NCBI GenBank assembly: GCA_012861695.1 | Contig: JAAOOA010000002.1 | Span: 31,454,873-31,518,872 of the forward strand | From: Trematomus loennbergii | Lineage: Eukaryota; Chordata; Actinopteri; Perciformes; Nototheniidae | Length of the DNA: 64,000 bases | Direction of reading: 5' to 3' | Made by a program: the position numbers and the translations under genes | Shown here: piece after piece, positions 46,141-57,421 of the stretch | Layout of the letters: the number at the start of each line of letters is the position of its first letter | Position numbering within the stretch: position 1 is the first letter of the stretch | Notes under the pieces: model-generated | Seen by the model: the letters and a program-made list of their open reading frames with translations, nothing else | Databases searched by the model: none | What the model was told of the DNA's origin: nothing

Positions 46141-49100
46141 TTACAAACCCCTGCTCATTAAATGTTTCTTGGTGTTTTTCTCTGGCTTAAACAAAATAAT
46201 AAAACATTTTGGAGCGAATATACACGTAATTAGTCCAAAACTGGAGGCCAGAATGGCAAATATCTCCACAGCCACAGTATATTTCCCAGGAGAGCTGACA
46301 TATGCTGGGATAAATGTGATCCAGACTGCACAGAATATCAACATGCTGAATGTGATAAGCTTGGCTTCATTAAAGTTATTAGGTAGTTTCCGAGCTAGGA
46401 CAGCTAACACAAAGCAAAAGACAGCCAGTAAGCCTATATACCCGAGTACAGTCCAGAACCCCAAAGCTGATCCTAATGCACACTCCAAGATGATTCTCTC
46501 CTTGTATGTCGTGAGGTTTTTCATTGGAAAGGGGGGACTAAGAACTAACCAAATAGTACATATCAAAACTTGAATAAACGTGAAAGACACTACAGTCAAT
46601 CTTTGCTGTGAAGGCCCAAACCATTTCATCAAATTACTACCTGGTAGTGTAGCTCTGAAGGCCGTCAGAACTACTATAGTTTTTCCAAGAACACAAGACA
46701 TGCAGAGGACGAATGTGATCCCAAACGCTGTGTGGCGCAGCATGCAGGACCACTCCGAGGGTGCTCCAATGAACGTTAATGAACATAAGAAACATAGAGT
46801 CAGGGAGAAGAGCAGCAAGAAGCTCAGCTCAGAGTTGTTGGCCCTGACAATTGGTGAGCTCCTGTGACGATAGAACACAGCCGCCGTTATAATGGTGAGA
46901 CAGGCACCACCGATTGAAAAAGCAGCCAAGACGATTCCAAGGGGCTCGTTGAAGGAAAGAAACTCTACAGGTTTGGGAAGACACGTATCTCTCTCTGCAT
47001 TAGGCCAGAATTCCTTGGGGCAAGGGAAACAATCAAAGGAATCTGAAAAAAAGAAAAGAGCTTTAAGCAGTTGAATTTATATTTTATGTTGTAACATACA
47101 TTAGAAAAACAAATACCTGTAGCATTGCTAATCTCTCCCTCGGGACACGGTGTACAGTCATAACAGCAGATGGGTTTTCCTTTCTGAAGCACTTTACGAG
47201 TTCCTGAAGGACAGCTGTCAGTGCACACTGACACAGGCACCTGTCACATATATACAAATTAACTCACATGTAGACAAGTGTGCTCTGAAGCAAAAATTAT
47301 AAAAGGATAGATTCATGTTTTTTTCTTCACAATGTTTTTCTTTGTGTCTTTTACATTTCTGTTTTGTAATTTTTTTTTTTAATTAAGTAAACGTGTATTT
47401 TAAACAATAAAACGTAAAATGTCATGTTAAAAATAGTCTCTCATTATTCGTAACATCGGAATTTTAATGAGGTACCGAGGTATGAGACATAATACCCTTT
47501 GAGATGATATGAAAATATAATATGTTCAATTATTGCTTTGGGGCTCCTCACCTGTGTGCCACCCTCCACCCAGGTGAGGTTCCTGTTGATAAGGAACTCC
47601 TGGCCCACCGGCAGTGATGAATCGTATTGCCCCACAGTCACCAACTCAATGCTGCCACTCTCATTTTTTTGCCAGTTCAGCAGCTCATATGTGGCCACAG
47701 GATCCCCGTTGGCATCAAATGACACATCATAACCATTTTGGGAAAAATTTACTTTTTTCAGCTGATTAAGAACCTAGGGATGAAGTAAAGGAAGATAGTG
47801 AAGGGGATAAAATAAATAATTTAAAAGTAAAATGAGCATTAATTTGATAACATACAGTAGACGTGCAGCTTAAAAGAACAACATTATTTGTACTGACCTC
47901 TTTGGACTCTAGCTTAGTGAACTTATCACACTGTGTAGTAGAATCAGTTTTCTGACACACTGCGTTATGAATGGCATGCGCTATTGCATAGACAGCCTTG
48001 TACGCCATGTTAGTGATTCGAAGTTGAGATGTGTCAGTGTATGAGCTCTGGAGCGTCTTTATATCTTCAGTTCCATCACACACACTCCTGTCCGTGGCTT
48101 CACCTAAAAACACAGAGACAGAGGGAGGTGTTTTTAGCCATAACGATTACATTCATTCATTCTTATGTGTGTATTGTGTTATTTAACCTGCCAAGCAAGC
48201 ATTGCAGGATTTACATCACATTTCAAATCACTGTTTTGCGGACATATCTATGTGATTTTTTACGTTATTAGTTTATTTTCAAATGTCAGCAGCTCACATT
48301 TACACAAATGAGTCATCGGACAAATACTTACAATTGTATTAGGCAAAATATGTATTCCTTGTATTTAATACTGACTTGCCCTGTTATAATGATGCATGAT
48401 GGACACTAGAACCAGCAGTACAGGATTATCAGAGACCCTTATCACACTAGAAATAAACTTTCTGCCCTCTGATGTCTGGTAGACGGTAACACACTAACAG
48501 GCCTACACAGCTTGATTCAACACACAATAAGACTCATCTACATTATGTATGTACATATACCGTGTATATATTACTTCTCATAAAGCATACATTTACTAAA
48601 TTCCTGTTTACAGTTCATCTTCTTTATTTTACAATTACTGAAAACCTGTCAACAAATATATTCCACATTTTATATGTGTTTTATTTTACATATATTTTAA
48701 CTTTGTACTATATGTTTTAGATTAGCAGGATTAGCAAACAGGGTTTTGTCTTTAAGAGGCTGATCATTTTGGGCAACACAATCAAGACACTACTGTGAGT
48801 GTCATGAATGTTTAAAATTGGCACAACTTTCTCACTTTCTACCAGCCTGCAGTTGAATGCTTCCTCCCGGTAAGCAATGGGGAGTCAGCCACTATTTTTT
48901 CAGCATTTATTTTATCACCAAACTTTCCCTAAATTGTTGTGCATTGAGGAATAAATAGCTTTCATCTAAATAAATAAACAGTCTGGAATCACTGCATAAT
49001 AGCCCAAGTAGAATAATGTACATGTATGTTATTTACAATAGACAGCATTGTTAATACACATGACCCGAACATCACATTGTAAGATCATTCACCGAGATGC

Positions 49101-51265
49101 ACCTTATGTCCACCTCATGTATTTCATTAAAAATATTAGATTTCCCTTTCAGTCAAAATCTGGGGTTTGGTCTTTAACAGGCTGATCAATTCAGGGAGCT
49201 TCACTTCGACAGAACATTTAAAAAACTAACACAATCAAGACACTATCGTGAGTGTCATGTATGTTTAAAATTGGCACAACTTTCTCACTTTTTACCAGCC
49301 TGCAGTTGAATGCTTCCTCCCAGAACATGGTAAGCAATGGGGAGTCAGCCACTTTAGAGGGAGAGAGATCCAGCAAGAAGTCCCTCAGACCTGGGATGAC
49401 AGATTTTTCAATGCCAAATCCGATGGCTCCAGCAAGGAAGCTGAACCTCAGCATGTCTCGGTCGGTTACCCAGGCCTCAGTACCTATCCACTGGCGAGGT
49501 GGAGAAGGATTGCGTGACAGCTCCTCCAGCAGAATAGTCATATCTCCAATGGAAGTAAATGCCAGAACAACCTTAGCCGTTGACCTGAAGGGACGTTCAA
49601 TGACATATACAAACAATAGTTATAATATGAGTATAATTGTATTTTATACATTACAAGTCATACTGTAAGTATGAAGAAAAACAAAACATGAGAGATGAGA
49701 AACAGATATATTGGCACATTTCCTGTTGTAATAAAAACATGTTCCATCACTTTTAGAACTTGTTTTGGTTTTCTGTGCAGAAGGTCAGTGTCAGCACAGT
49801 GAACTAAAGGAGAATCAGTGATATAGAAACCTGCGGATAACGTCAGCTACTCTCTGGATCCGGCTACGTGGGTGGGTCCGAAAGAAAGACTCAGAGTATT
49901 CCACACAGATCCCCTCTTTACGTGCTGCATGCAGGAAAGACGCCATGCCATTGTTGCCATAGTCAGAATCCGACCGGACAGCACCTATCCAAGTCCAGCC
50001 AAAGTGTTTTACCAGCTTGGCCAGCGCGTCAGCCTGGAATTGATCACTCGGGATTGTTCTGAAGAAACTCGGGTACTGCTGCTTATCAGACAGGCATGCA
50101 CACGTGGCAAAGTAGCTCACCTAAAGAAAACAACAGTTATTTAACGGGACAGAGGCAAAACAAGTAATGGACTCAAACACAGTTTGCAATAAATTCTTAA
50201 TATTTACTTGAGGTATGTTGAAGGGCCCGATGACGCGCAACATACTGATGGAAGACGTGGACCCAGACGCACCAACAACGGCCATCACCATACCAGACTC
50301 TGAGCATTTGTCGCCGGTGTTAAACACCGGGCCTAGTCCTCCTGAAAGCTGAAATGCAACATGCACCGCCACGGACACCGAGGCACATGAGTCATAGATG
50401 TCATAACCAAGCTTGATTCCCGGAAGCAGCTCCGTGCTGTTGTTAATCTGCTCGATGGCGAAGACCATTGCACGTGAGATGCGCAGTCCACGGGAGTTGA
50501 AGCTGCACACAGACATCGTGTTAATGTTAAAACTTTAAGATTTAAAAATAATACGTGATAGACTACAAGATGACTGAAATTCAAATATATGGTCTTGATA
50601 ATAACGAATAGCATCTCTGTAGGCTTTATGGGAATGTCATCCGTCAAAAACCCAAACACTTGATTATATATTAATATATCCAATATTCACAATAACTTTG
50701 CTGAATTGATTCAATGGTCCAATAAATCATAAGTTTAACATTTCTCCATTCAACAAATGGTTAAGTATGTATACATCAGTTAAACTATTAACTTTTATGA
50801 AATAGAAAAAATAAATCCACATTATGTAAAAAACTAAAAGATTTATAAATGATTATTTTAAAAGTTTGTACATACAACACAGTACATTGCAACACAAATT
50901 CACAATATAAACATCAATATACTGTATATGCCCACAGTCTAGCCTAAATCTCCCTGTACTAACCTCCCTGCGCAGCTTAGTGGCTCGGGCTTGGTGGTGT
51001 AGTTATGCTTCACTGTATGTGTGTTGGAGTGAAAGGAGAAAACACCCCCAATAACATAGTCACCGTCCATAGAGAATGCAGGTTGACGAGTGGTACCTTG
51101 TAGCTTACATGTCACAGATGAAGCATTAGTGCTAAGCACAGCAGCAGTCCTATCCCCTGTAAGCCCAGCCGCTTGTTTCACACCATCCCCAAAACTATTC
51201 AGAACTGACTTCAGCTCACACAAACCTATAGACAGTATCAGACCAATAAGAGACATCTCCATCAT
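46141..51265 (-). CDS. Gene D: intact V2R/OlfC-like chemoreceptor, 878 aa
   Basis: Exons (minus) are 51,265-50,964, 50,502-50,208, 50,120-49,831, 49,584-49,289, 48,103-47,898, 47,773-47,552, 47,240-47,117 and 47,042-46,141. All introns are GT/AG; coding length is 2,637 nt, an open frame ending TAA. The start is the first of two adjacent ATGs before [10 protein letters not shown], a signal peptide. Lobes: GASGSTSS (GESGSTPS in B and C), [17 protein letters not shown] and [10 protein letters not shown]. The Cys-rich linker ([23 protein letters not shown]) spans residues of about 538-600. Seven helices follow, with [31 protein letters not shown] and [20 protein letters not shown], and a short tail. 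Length and order fit the family. Fish OlfC receptors sit on microvillous olfactory neurons and mostly sense amino acids; the ligand here is unknown. The usual large third exon is split in three. An intron holds a stray piece of exon 4. Confidence 0.93.
48770..48893 (-). pseudogene. Partial copy of gene D exon 4 inside its own intron
   Basis: 48,778-48,893 repeats the 3' end of the exon at 49,289-49,584 and its donor side (TTCTCACTTTCTACCAGCCTG, CAGTTGAATGCTTCCTCCC), but an 8-base AGAACATG-type deletion follows. It lies about 450 bp downstream of the real exon and has no acceptor. It probably comes from a local intron duplication. Confidence 0.8.
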
Positions 51266-51309
51266 CAACTGTCGCCAAGTGGGCAAACTGTACTGTGTGT
51301 TCTCACTGG

Positions 51310-51315
51310 TTTATA
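51310..51315 (-). promoter_or_regulatory. TATA box of gene D
   Basis: TATAAA on the minus strand, 45 nt before the start codon at 51,265, as in genes B and C. The upstream block with TTAGAGAGAGAGCATGCCCA is also shared by the three genes. Confidence 0.55.
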
Positions 51316-51764
51316 ACGTTTTTCAGGCGCTTCCCTCCTTCTACCATACGTCACTTTGCTATTAGAGAGAGAGCATGCCCATGCCCAGCGCTGACAAGAT
51401 GTTTTTATTTTATTCTATATTTTATATGTAACTTTTCTTCAAATAATCATCATTGACAAAGTCATGCTGTTTGGATGGATGCCCAAATACCCTAATCTAA
51501 AGCCATCACAGCAGAACTTGCCCTGACAAGCCAGACATGTCCTTAAATGGCCAATATACTGTACATGTTTTATGTTTTTCTAGGATCAGTATATGATTTT
51601 CAGAAAAGGAGGTGGGTGGATGATTAGAAATAATCTTGTTTTGCTCATTGTTCCCCATCTTTTTAAGCTTTATGTTTTTTTTTTTTTTAAAGCAAACATC
51701 TTGGCTGAGATTCTTGTGACTATTGCTTAGTGGTTTCAGAACAATGTTGTTTGTTGTGCTGTGC

Positions 51765-52239
51765 ATATCCTCTGAACCAGTGAAGGCTTTTCAGCAGCAC
51801 CTTTATAGTTTTCATGAGTTGCCCCTTTAACAGAGGTTGTTTTACCTAAAACAGGCCTGAACAAGGACAAATGATTGTTTTTAGAGTCTGATTTGTAACC
51901 AAAAGCATCAACATGGGCCTGTATAAGATATCATCAGTATCCTCACACCTACCCACTAGGTGTGAGCTGGGGTTTGCCGTGGTGGCTGTTCTGCTGCTTA
52001 GGAGCCACAAAATGCAGAGGGAACAGCCCTCCAATCACAACATCCCCTCCCGACTGCAGGGCCAAAGGCTCACTGTCCGCCAGTTTCACTGAGGTAAGAT
52101 AGATGCAACACCTCTCACTTGATCTATTCCCAAACTCCTTTGTTTCTCCGCTACAGTCTCTCCTTAATTCGACACACCTCTCTCTTAACATAGTTATTTG
52201 CTTCCTATCACACTTTTGGGAACATTCAAAACAACTGGA
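51765..52239 (-). pseudogene. A-type receptor relic 3, cut off at 52,239
   Basis: Same fusion as relics 1 and 2: the gene A large-exon piece (51,765-51,910) joined to intron 1/exon 1 sequence. The match to exon 1 stops at AACTGGA (52,239), so the signal peptide is gone. Exon 1 also lacks several bases near 52,088. From 52,240 the sequence is unrelated and leads into the Maverick-like region, so this point marks the edge of the receptor array. Confidence 0.8.
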
Positions 52240-52289
52240 GTAGTAGTTCTGATGCTGTTTCAATCACATTAGTATGCATAAAAAGTGAC

Positions 52290-53170
52290 AGGTCACATCC
52301 CCCACTAATTATGCTAATGAGCCCTTTGATATGCTAATGAGCCCCTTTGTTCGAGGTGTTATCGCGTGTAGGTGTGATATCACAGATAGGTGTGATATCC
52401 TTTGCTGTGAGGGGTGAGGTGTTGTAACATGTAGGTGTGATAGTCCCCCTTGTAGTAGATCCTTTGTTGTCTAATCTAATTAGCCTTTGATGTATGCCCC
52501 TTTGTTGTCTAATCTAATTAGCCTTTGATGTCTATCCTTTGATGTGAGGGGTGAGGAGTTGTAACATGTAGGTGTGATATTCCCCCTTGTAGTAGATCCT
52601 TTATTGTCTAATCTAATTAGCCTTTGATGTCTGCCCTTTGTTGTCTAATCTAATTAGCCCTTTGATGTAAGGGGGGTGATGTGTTGTAACATGTAGGTGT
52701 GATATCACACCGACGTGTTATAAGCCTTTGATGTCAATCTAATTAGCCCTTTGATGTCTGCCCCTGTGTTGTCTAATCTAATTACCCTTTGATGTCTATC
52801 CTTTGATGTTAGGGGTGAGGTGTTGTGACATGTAGGTGTGCTATTCCCCCTTGTAGTAGATCCTTTGTTGTCTAATCTAATTAGCCTTTGATGTTTGCCC
52901 TTTGTTGTCTAATCTAATTACCCTTTGATGTATGTCCTTTGATGTAAGGGGGGTGATGTGTTGTAACATGTAGGTGTGATATCACACCGACGTGTTATAA
53001 GCCTTTGATGTCAATCTAATTAGCCCTTTGATGTCAGTCCTTTGATGTAAGGTGGGTGAGGTGTTATAACATGCCGGTGTGATATCGCACCGGCGTGTTA
53101 TAAGCCTTTGATGTCAATCTAATTAGCCCTTGAAGTCAATCTAATTAGCCCTTTGATGTATGTCCTTTGA
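52290..53170. repeat. TIR-like end with complex tandem repeats
   Basis: Its outer part (52,300-52,375, with GCCCCTTTGTTCGAGGTGTT) is the inverted counterpart of 58,598-58,665. Inward lie many imperfect copies of GTCTAATCTAATTAGCCTTTGATG and of AACATGTAGGTGTGATATC. Long, repeat-filled terminal inverted repeats are known in Maverick/Polinton elements. No gene was seen. Confidence 0.65.
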
Positions 53171-53199
53171 TCAGTGTTTGTAACTAGTATTAAGACAGT

Positions 53200-53400
53200 C
53201 TCTTTGAAGTTGTGTGAGACTGTCTCGCACCCCGTCCTCCTCCCACCCCGTCCCCCTCTCACCTCTTCTGCCACCCCCCTTCCTTTTGCTGTGATGTCAG
53301 AAGATAGAGGTGGGGGTGGAGTTAGGTAAAAAAAGAAATCCGTGCAAACTAGATAAAAAGCCAGTCATTTCCACTCACCAAGTCACCTAAACTTTCAAAA
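53200..53400 (+). promoter_or_regulatory. Repeated promoter-like module ahead of a small ORF
   Basis: It contains GTGTGAGACTGTCTC, a C-rich stretch, the AT-rich AGATAAAAAGCCAG (possible TATA), and CACTCACCAAGTCACCTAAA, 10-40 bp before the ATG at 53,407. The GTGAGACTG and AAGTCACCT words recur together at 53,553-53,660 and, more diverged, at 57,638-57,715. Confidence 0.4.
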
Positions 53401-53406
53401 ACGAAA

Positions 53407-53559
53407 ATGGCAAAGAGACGCATCGATATGGGTTTAATCAGCGAGACGCCTGTGACAACTTACCGCCATCCGTCGGGAGCTCCAGTCAAGAAACGGATGC
53501 ATTATCTGTGCCGGGTTCAGACTGAGGTTCTTCATGAAAAATGGAGTCTGGATGTGTGA
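53407..53559 (+). CDS. Small basic protein of unknown function, 50 aa
   Basis: The open frame runs from an ATG in ACGAAAATG to TGA and is too short for most gene finders. It starts MAKRRIDMGLISETPVTTYR, followed by a Lys/Arg-rich stretch and a Trp near the end; no family was recognised. The same ACGAAAATG context precedes the integrase fragment at 58,682. The end of the frame overlaps a possible splice donor (GTGAGA at 53,556), so it may be only a first exon. It belongs to the Maverick/adintovirus-like region. Confidence 0.5.
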   Translation: MAKRRIDMGLISETPVTTYRHPSGAPVKKRMHYLCRVQTEVLHEKWSLDV

Positions 53560-54240
53560 GACTGCCTCCCCTCCCTCCCCTCCCCTCCCCCAGCCGGTCA
53601 CCTCCTGATTTGGCTATCAGCCATTAATTTTCACTCACCAAGTCACCTAAAACTTTTATTGTCCTCTCTAAATTAGATTAGTTATAATATGATTTGTGTT
53701 AACTATGGATGTTCTCTTAAGTTGTAGGGCTTGTGAACTAATGTTTAATTATTTTACTCACTACAACAAAGTCTCTTTGAGAGGAAAATAATAATTTAAA
53801 GATCTTAATGACCCCTTGATCTTGTCTTTTTATTGTTTAATTACTTTATTAACTATAAGGAAGATTTACTGGTATGCTTCCCTAGATGATGTAAATAGTC
53901 TAAGTGTCATGTTAGGGGGACATTACGGAACTCAGGAGTCCGCCCTTGGAGGCTTGGAGAGCGGATAAAGAGAGGTGTATTTACTGGTGTTGAGCCCTGG
54001 ATGATGTAAATAGTCCATGTGCCGTGGTAGGGGGACATTACGGAACTCAGGAGTCCGCCTGAGTTGTTAACATTAATGCTTTTTTGCTTTTGTTTTTGTT
54101 ACTAAGATACTTTTTAGATACACTAAAGTGAGCAACACTTTACAACTGGTAGAAAGTTAAGTACTTTGTATGGAATTGGGTTTTCTTTTAGAGCTGTTTT
54201 CAGTGAGACAATGCAGTTTCTGATCATTTTAAGTTTTCAA
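53560..54240. repeat. Spacer with a two-copy repeat
   Basis: 53,866-53,946 and 53,978-54,061 both contain GATGATGTAAATAGTC and GGGGGACATTACGGAACTC followed by AGGAGTCCGCC. The rest is AT-rich. No coding frame of note was seen. Confidence 0.7.
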
Positions 54241-54317
54241 GTTTCAAGGCTTTATGGCATATGCCCATTAGCTACAGTGTAGATATGTAGGTCACAGGCT
54301 CCTCCAACAGTGCAACA

Positions 54318-54342
54318 ATATATATATATATATATATATACA
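54318..54342. repeat. TA microsatellite
   Basis: About 12 TA dinucleotides in a row, in a short stretch of otherwise unassigned AT-rich DNA. Confidence 0.9.
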
Positions 54343-54516
54343 TATAGAGCACATAAAACAGATAAAATACTGCAATAGAATGTTTTGATATGACAGATTT
54401 TGCGTAATTCTCTCACAAAGGAACTGTAAGATACACGTTTATGTATGGAAAACGTTATAACTTGGTAAATATTCATTCATTTGTAATGAATTACTTGACT
54501 AACATTACTTTTTTTA

Positions 54517-54990
54517 AATATATGTCTTTAGATGCTTTACTTTTGATTTCTTTCATGTTATTTTAACACAACTTTACTTTTTTCATATATTTTCAACATA
54601 CTGTGATATTTGTTTTTTCTCTCCTTTTTCCATTATATTTTTGAATATACAGACACTCAACGCAATAAGTCCCACCCCAATCAGCAAATCATCCAAAACT
54701 AAGGATCCCCACTAAGACGAACAGATTTTCTTTAAGACTGTGACTCTTAAAGGCACTTTGGGATTTTAGTAAGACAATCCAGTTTTCTGGAAATAACTTA
54801 AATGATTTTTGTTTTTTCTCCTACAAAGATACTTATAGTTACACTTTAATGGATGCAAACTTTATAACTTGGTAAAATATTCATTAATTTGTAATGAATT
54901 GAGATTCTTAAAGAATCAAACTCTAAATGGAGAGTTTGTGATTTTAACACTGTTTCGATGAAACAATGTAGTTTTGATAACTTCACTTGA
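54517..54990. repeat. Rearranged copy of the 58.9-59.9 kb sequences
   Basis: 54,517-54,655 matches 59,188-59,308, 54,656-54,719 matches 59,889-59,961, and 54,720-54,985 matches 58,895-59,160, all in the same orientation but in a different order. This is therefore a scrambled second copy of the virus-like element. It carries no open gene. Confidence 0.75.
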
Positions 54991-55169
54991 CTAACATTAC
55001 TTTTTTAAATATATGTTTTGTTAGATGACTTTACTGATTTTTGCTTTTTTCTTCCTTGCTTTTGTTTGTGTTACTAAGATACTTTTAGATACACTTTGAA
55101 GTGTGCAACACTTTACAACTGATAGAATAGTACTTTGTAAGTAATTTGTTTTCTTGGTAGAATATAAAG

Positions 55170-55488
55170 TAGGGCTGTGCGATTATGGCAAAAATCATAA
55201 TCACGATTATTTTGGTCAATAATTGATATCACGATTATTAAAAACGATTATCCATTTACTTTGAAAACATCCATTTATTGAAAAATGTGAACAGTATGTT
55301 TTTAACAGTTGATTACCCTGAACTTTAAGTATAATTCAACTGAAAAACCAAAAAAAAAAAAAAAATTATTACATTTTTTTTTTTTTAAATAAAAATAATA
55401 ATCGTTTTATTTCGATTACGTTGTTTTCGTAATCGTTGCAAGCCAAAATCGTAATCGAGATTAAAATACGATTAATTGCACAGCCCTA
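55170..55488. mobile_element. 319-bp hAT MITE
   Basis: It starts TAGGGCTGTGCGATTA and ends TAATTGCACAGCCCTA, with the 8-bp duplication ATATAAAG at 55,162-55,169 and 55,489-55,496. There is no gene; the interior is AT-rich with CGATTAT repeats. This is a common fish MITE type. Confidence 0.9.
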
Positions 55489-55523
55489 ATATAAAGTACT
55501 TTGTAAGGAATTGGGTTTCTTAA

Positions 55524-57421
55524 AGCTCCCATGTCATGCTTTTCCGGTTATTACCCGTCCCCTTGTGTGTTATGAAGGTTTTTATGCATGTAAACGGTGT
55601 GCAGAGTCAAAACCCTCAAAGTACACCCTGTAGCGAGTAAAACTCTAACACAGAAAATACCTCCCCAAAACGCCTCGTTGGAGATACGTCACTGCCCATT
55701 TGATTCTTCCGGGTACCGCATGATGTCATGCGGTACCCGGAACGAAATGGACCAATCCCGAAGAGCTATGGCCACACCAGCAGCGGCGGGTTCCTCCTCC
55801 AGAGGTTCGAAGAACCGGCATTTCACAGACGAAAGCTTCCAAAACATTGCCCAGTTTGAGGCCGGATATGCACAGCTTGTTTGGACCGTTTGGAGCAGGG
55901 GAAGATCTGGGTATACAACCTGTAAGTTTGCATTGTTATTTGTGTATTTATCAAACAAGACTGTTTAAATGTGTAAACTGTGTTGGACTGCTAAGCCATT
56001 GACACAGTGCTAACTGTGCTAACTAAGTTGCTAGAGTTTCCATATATCAACTCTAATATCAGCAGATGGCCTTGCATACATGTATCTCATAGCAGGAGAA
56101 TGTCTGCATTCACACACACGGAATACTCATACAGTATACTGTACTGTGATTTACCGTACATTGTGACCGTACATATACTGCATGTAGCTAACGAGGCTAG
56201 CTGTATGCTAGCGCAAAACAATGTATTCATGCAAGTTACATTGTATGGTAGCAGAATACCCGTATGCGATTACAATTATAAACACGTTATTGCTAGCCTA
56301 ATATGAACCACTAGCTTTTGTTCATAGTAGTTTTATTACACTGCATTATAGTTGCCTTTCCTCCAAGCTAACGTTCATATCGTGTTAGCTACCAAGGTAA
56401 ACAAAGCTAGGTTAGCATATTAGCAGGCAAGCTGTTCATTACACAACTACTACTAACAATCTAAAACAACTTAGTTTCTCTAATATTTTGTGATTTGCAT
56501 TTGATTTCGTCCAGCCAGATCCTGGCGGACAATCCATGACGTGCTAAAAGGCACTTCTACTACTACTGAGGCGTCGTGCTAAAAGGCACCGCAGCACCGG
56601 CTGTGCGCAGCAAGATGCGAGGAGGAGGAATGGATGATATACCGTGTATATATGTATATTTATGTTCATTTTGTACATTTCTAAAAATAAAGTTTAATGG
56701 AAATACTTAGTAGGCCTATCCTTTCTTCCCTGAATTCATATATAGCAAACCATGATTTGATTTATCATCAAACAGTAGTAGTTTATAACGGGTAAAAATA
56801 ACTTACTCTTTGTTATGAGCGGCTCGTAGGCCACAAAGACAAGGAGACATACACGAGTTTACAAAACCACGGCACATTTATTGTCGTAAATGCAGATATA
56901 GGTGGTTGAGAGGATCGCAGTTAGTCTTCCTGCAGCCGCTTTGGAGAGAGACTGGGGCCGTAGTGTCCGGAGGTGTCCGTGATCGTGCTGATTAGCCTCT
57001 TCAGCTCCAACCCATCGTAAGACAAAGGCCCTGGGGCCGTCACACTCTTCTATAACAACAGTTACAAATATATATGTATATAAAATATATGGCTGTGCCG
57101 ACGCCATGATAAGACTGATGTTACGCTGAGAGCAGCCGGGAAAAGCACTGTTAGACATGGGCGCAGCCTCTCTGGTGGTTGACTAATCAGAACGAGTGGC
57201 CGAGCTGACCAATCGGAGCACACTAGGCTCACAGGGAGGGGGGGGCTAGAGCTCCAACAAGCCGTTTAGTGGAGAAAGTGAATACTGCTGAATACACATG
57301 CTTGACAGAGATGCTGTATGCGAAACCAATGTGAGTTTGGAAAATTGCACAGTATAAATCTATTTTAGTATACCTCAACAATGTAATTATGATCAGTGGA
57401 AATGGCCATGACATGGGCCCT
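55524..57421. mobile_element. 1.9-kb TTAA-flanked transposon (Kolobok- or piggyBac-like)
   Basis: It begins AGCTCCCATGTCATG and ends CATGACATGGGCCCT, with TTAA on both sides (55,520-55,523 and 57,422-57,425). A 123-residue frame at 55,597-55,968 is unrecognised, and a 22-bp palindrome lies near 55,713-55,744. No transposase motifs were seen, so it is non-autonomous or badly decayed. Confidence 0.75.
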
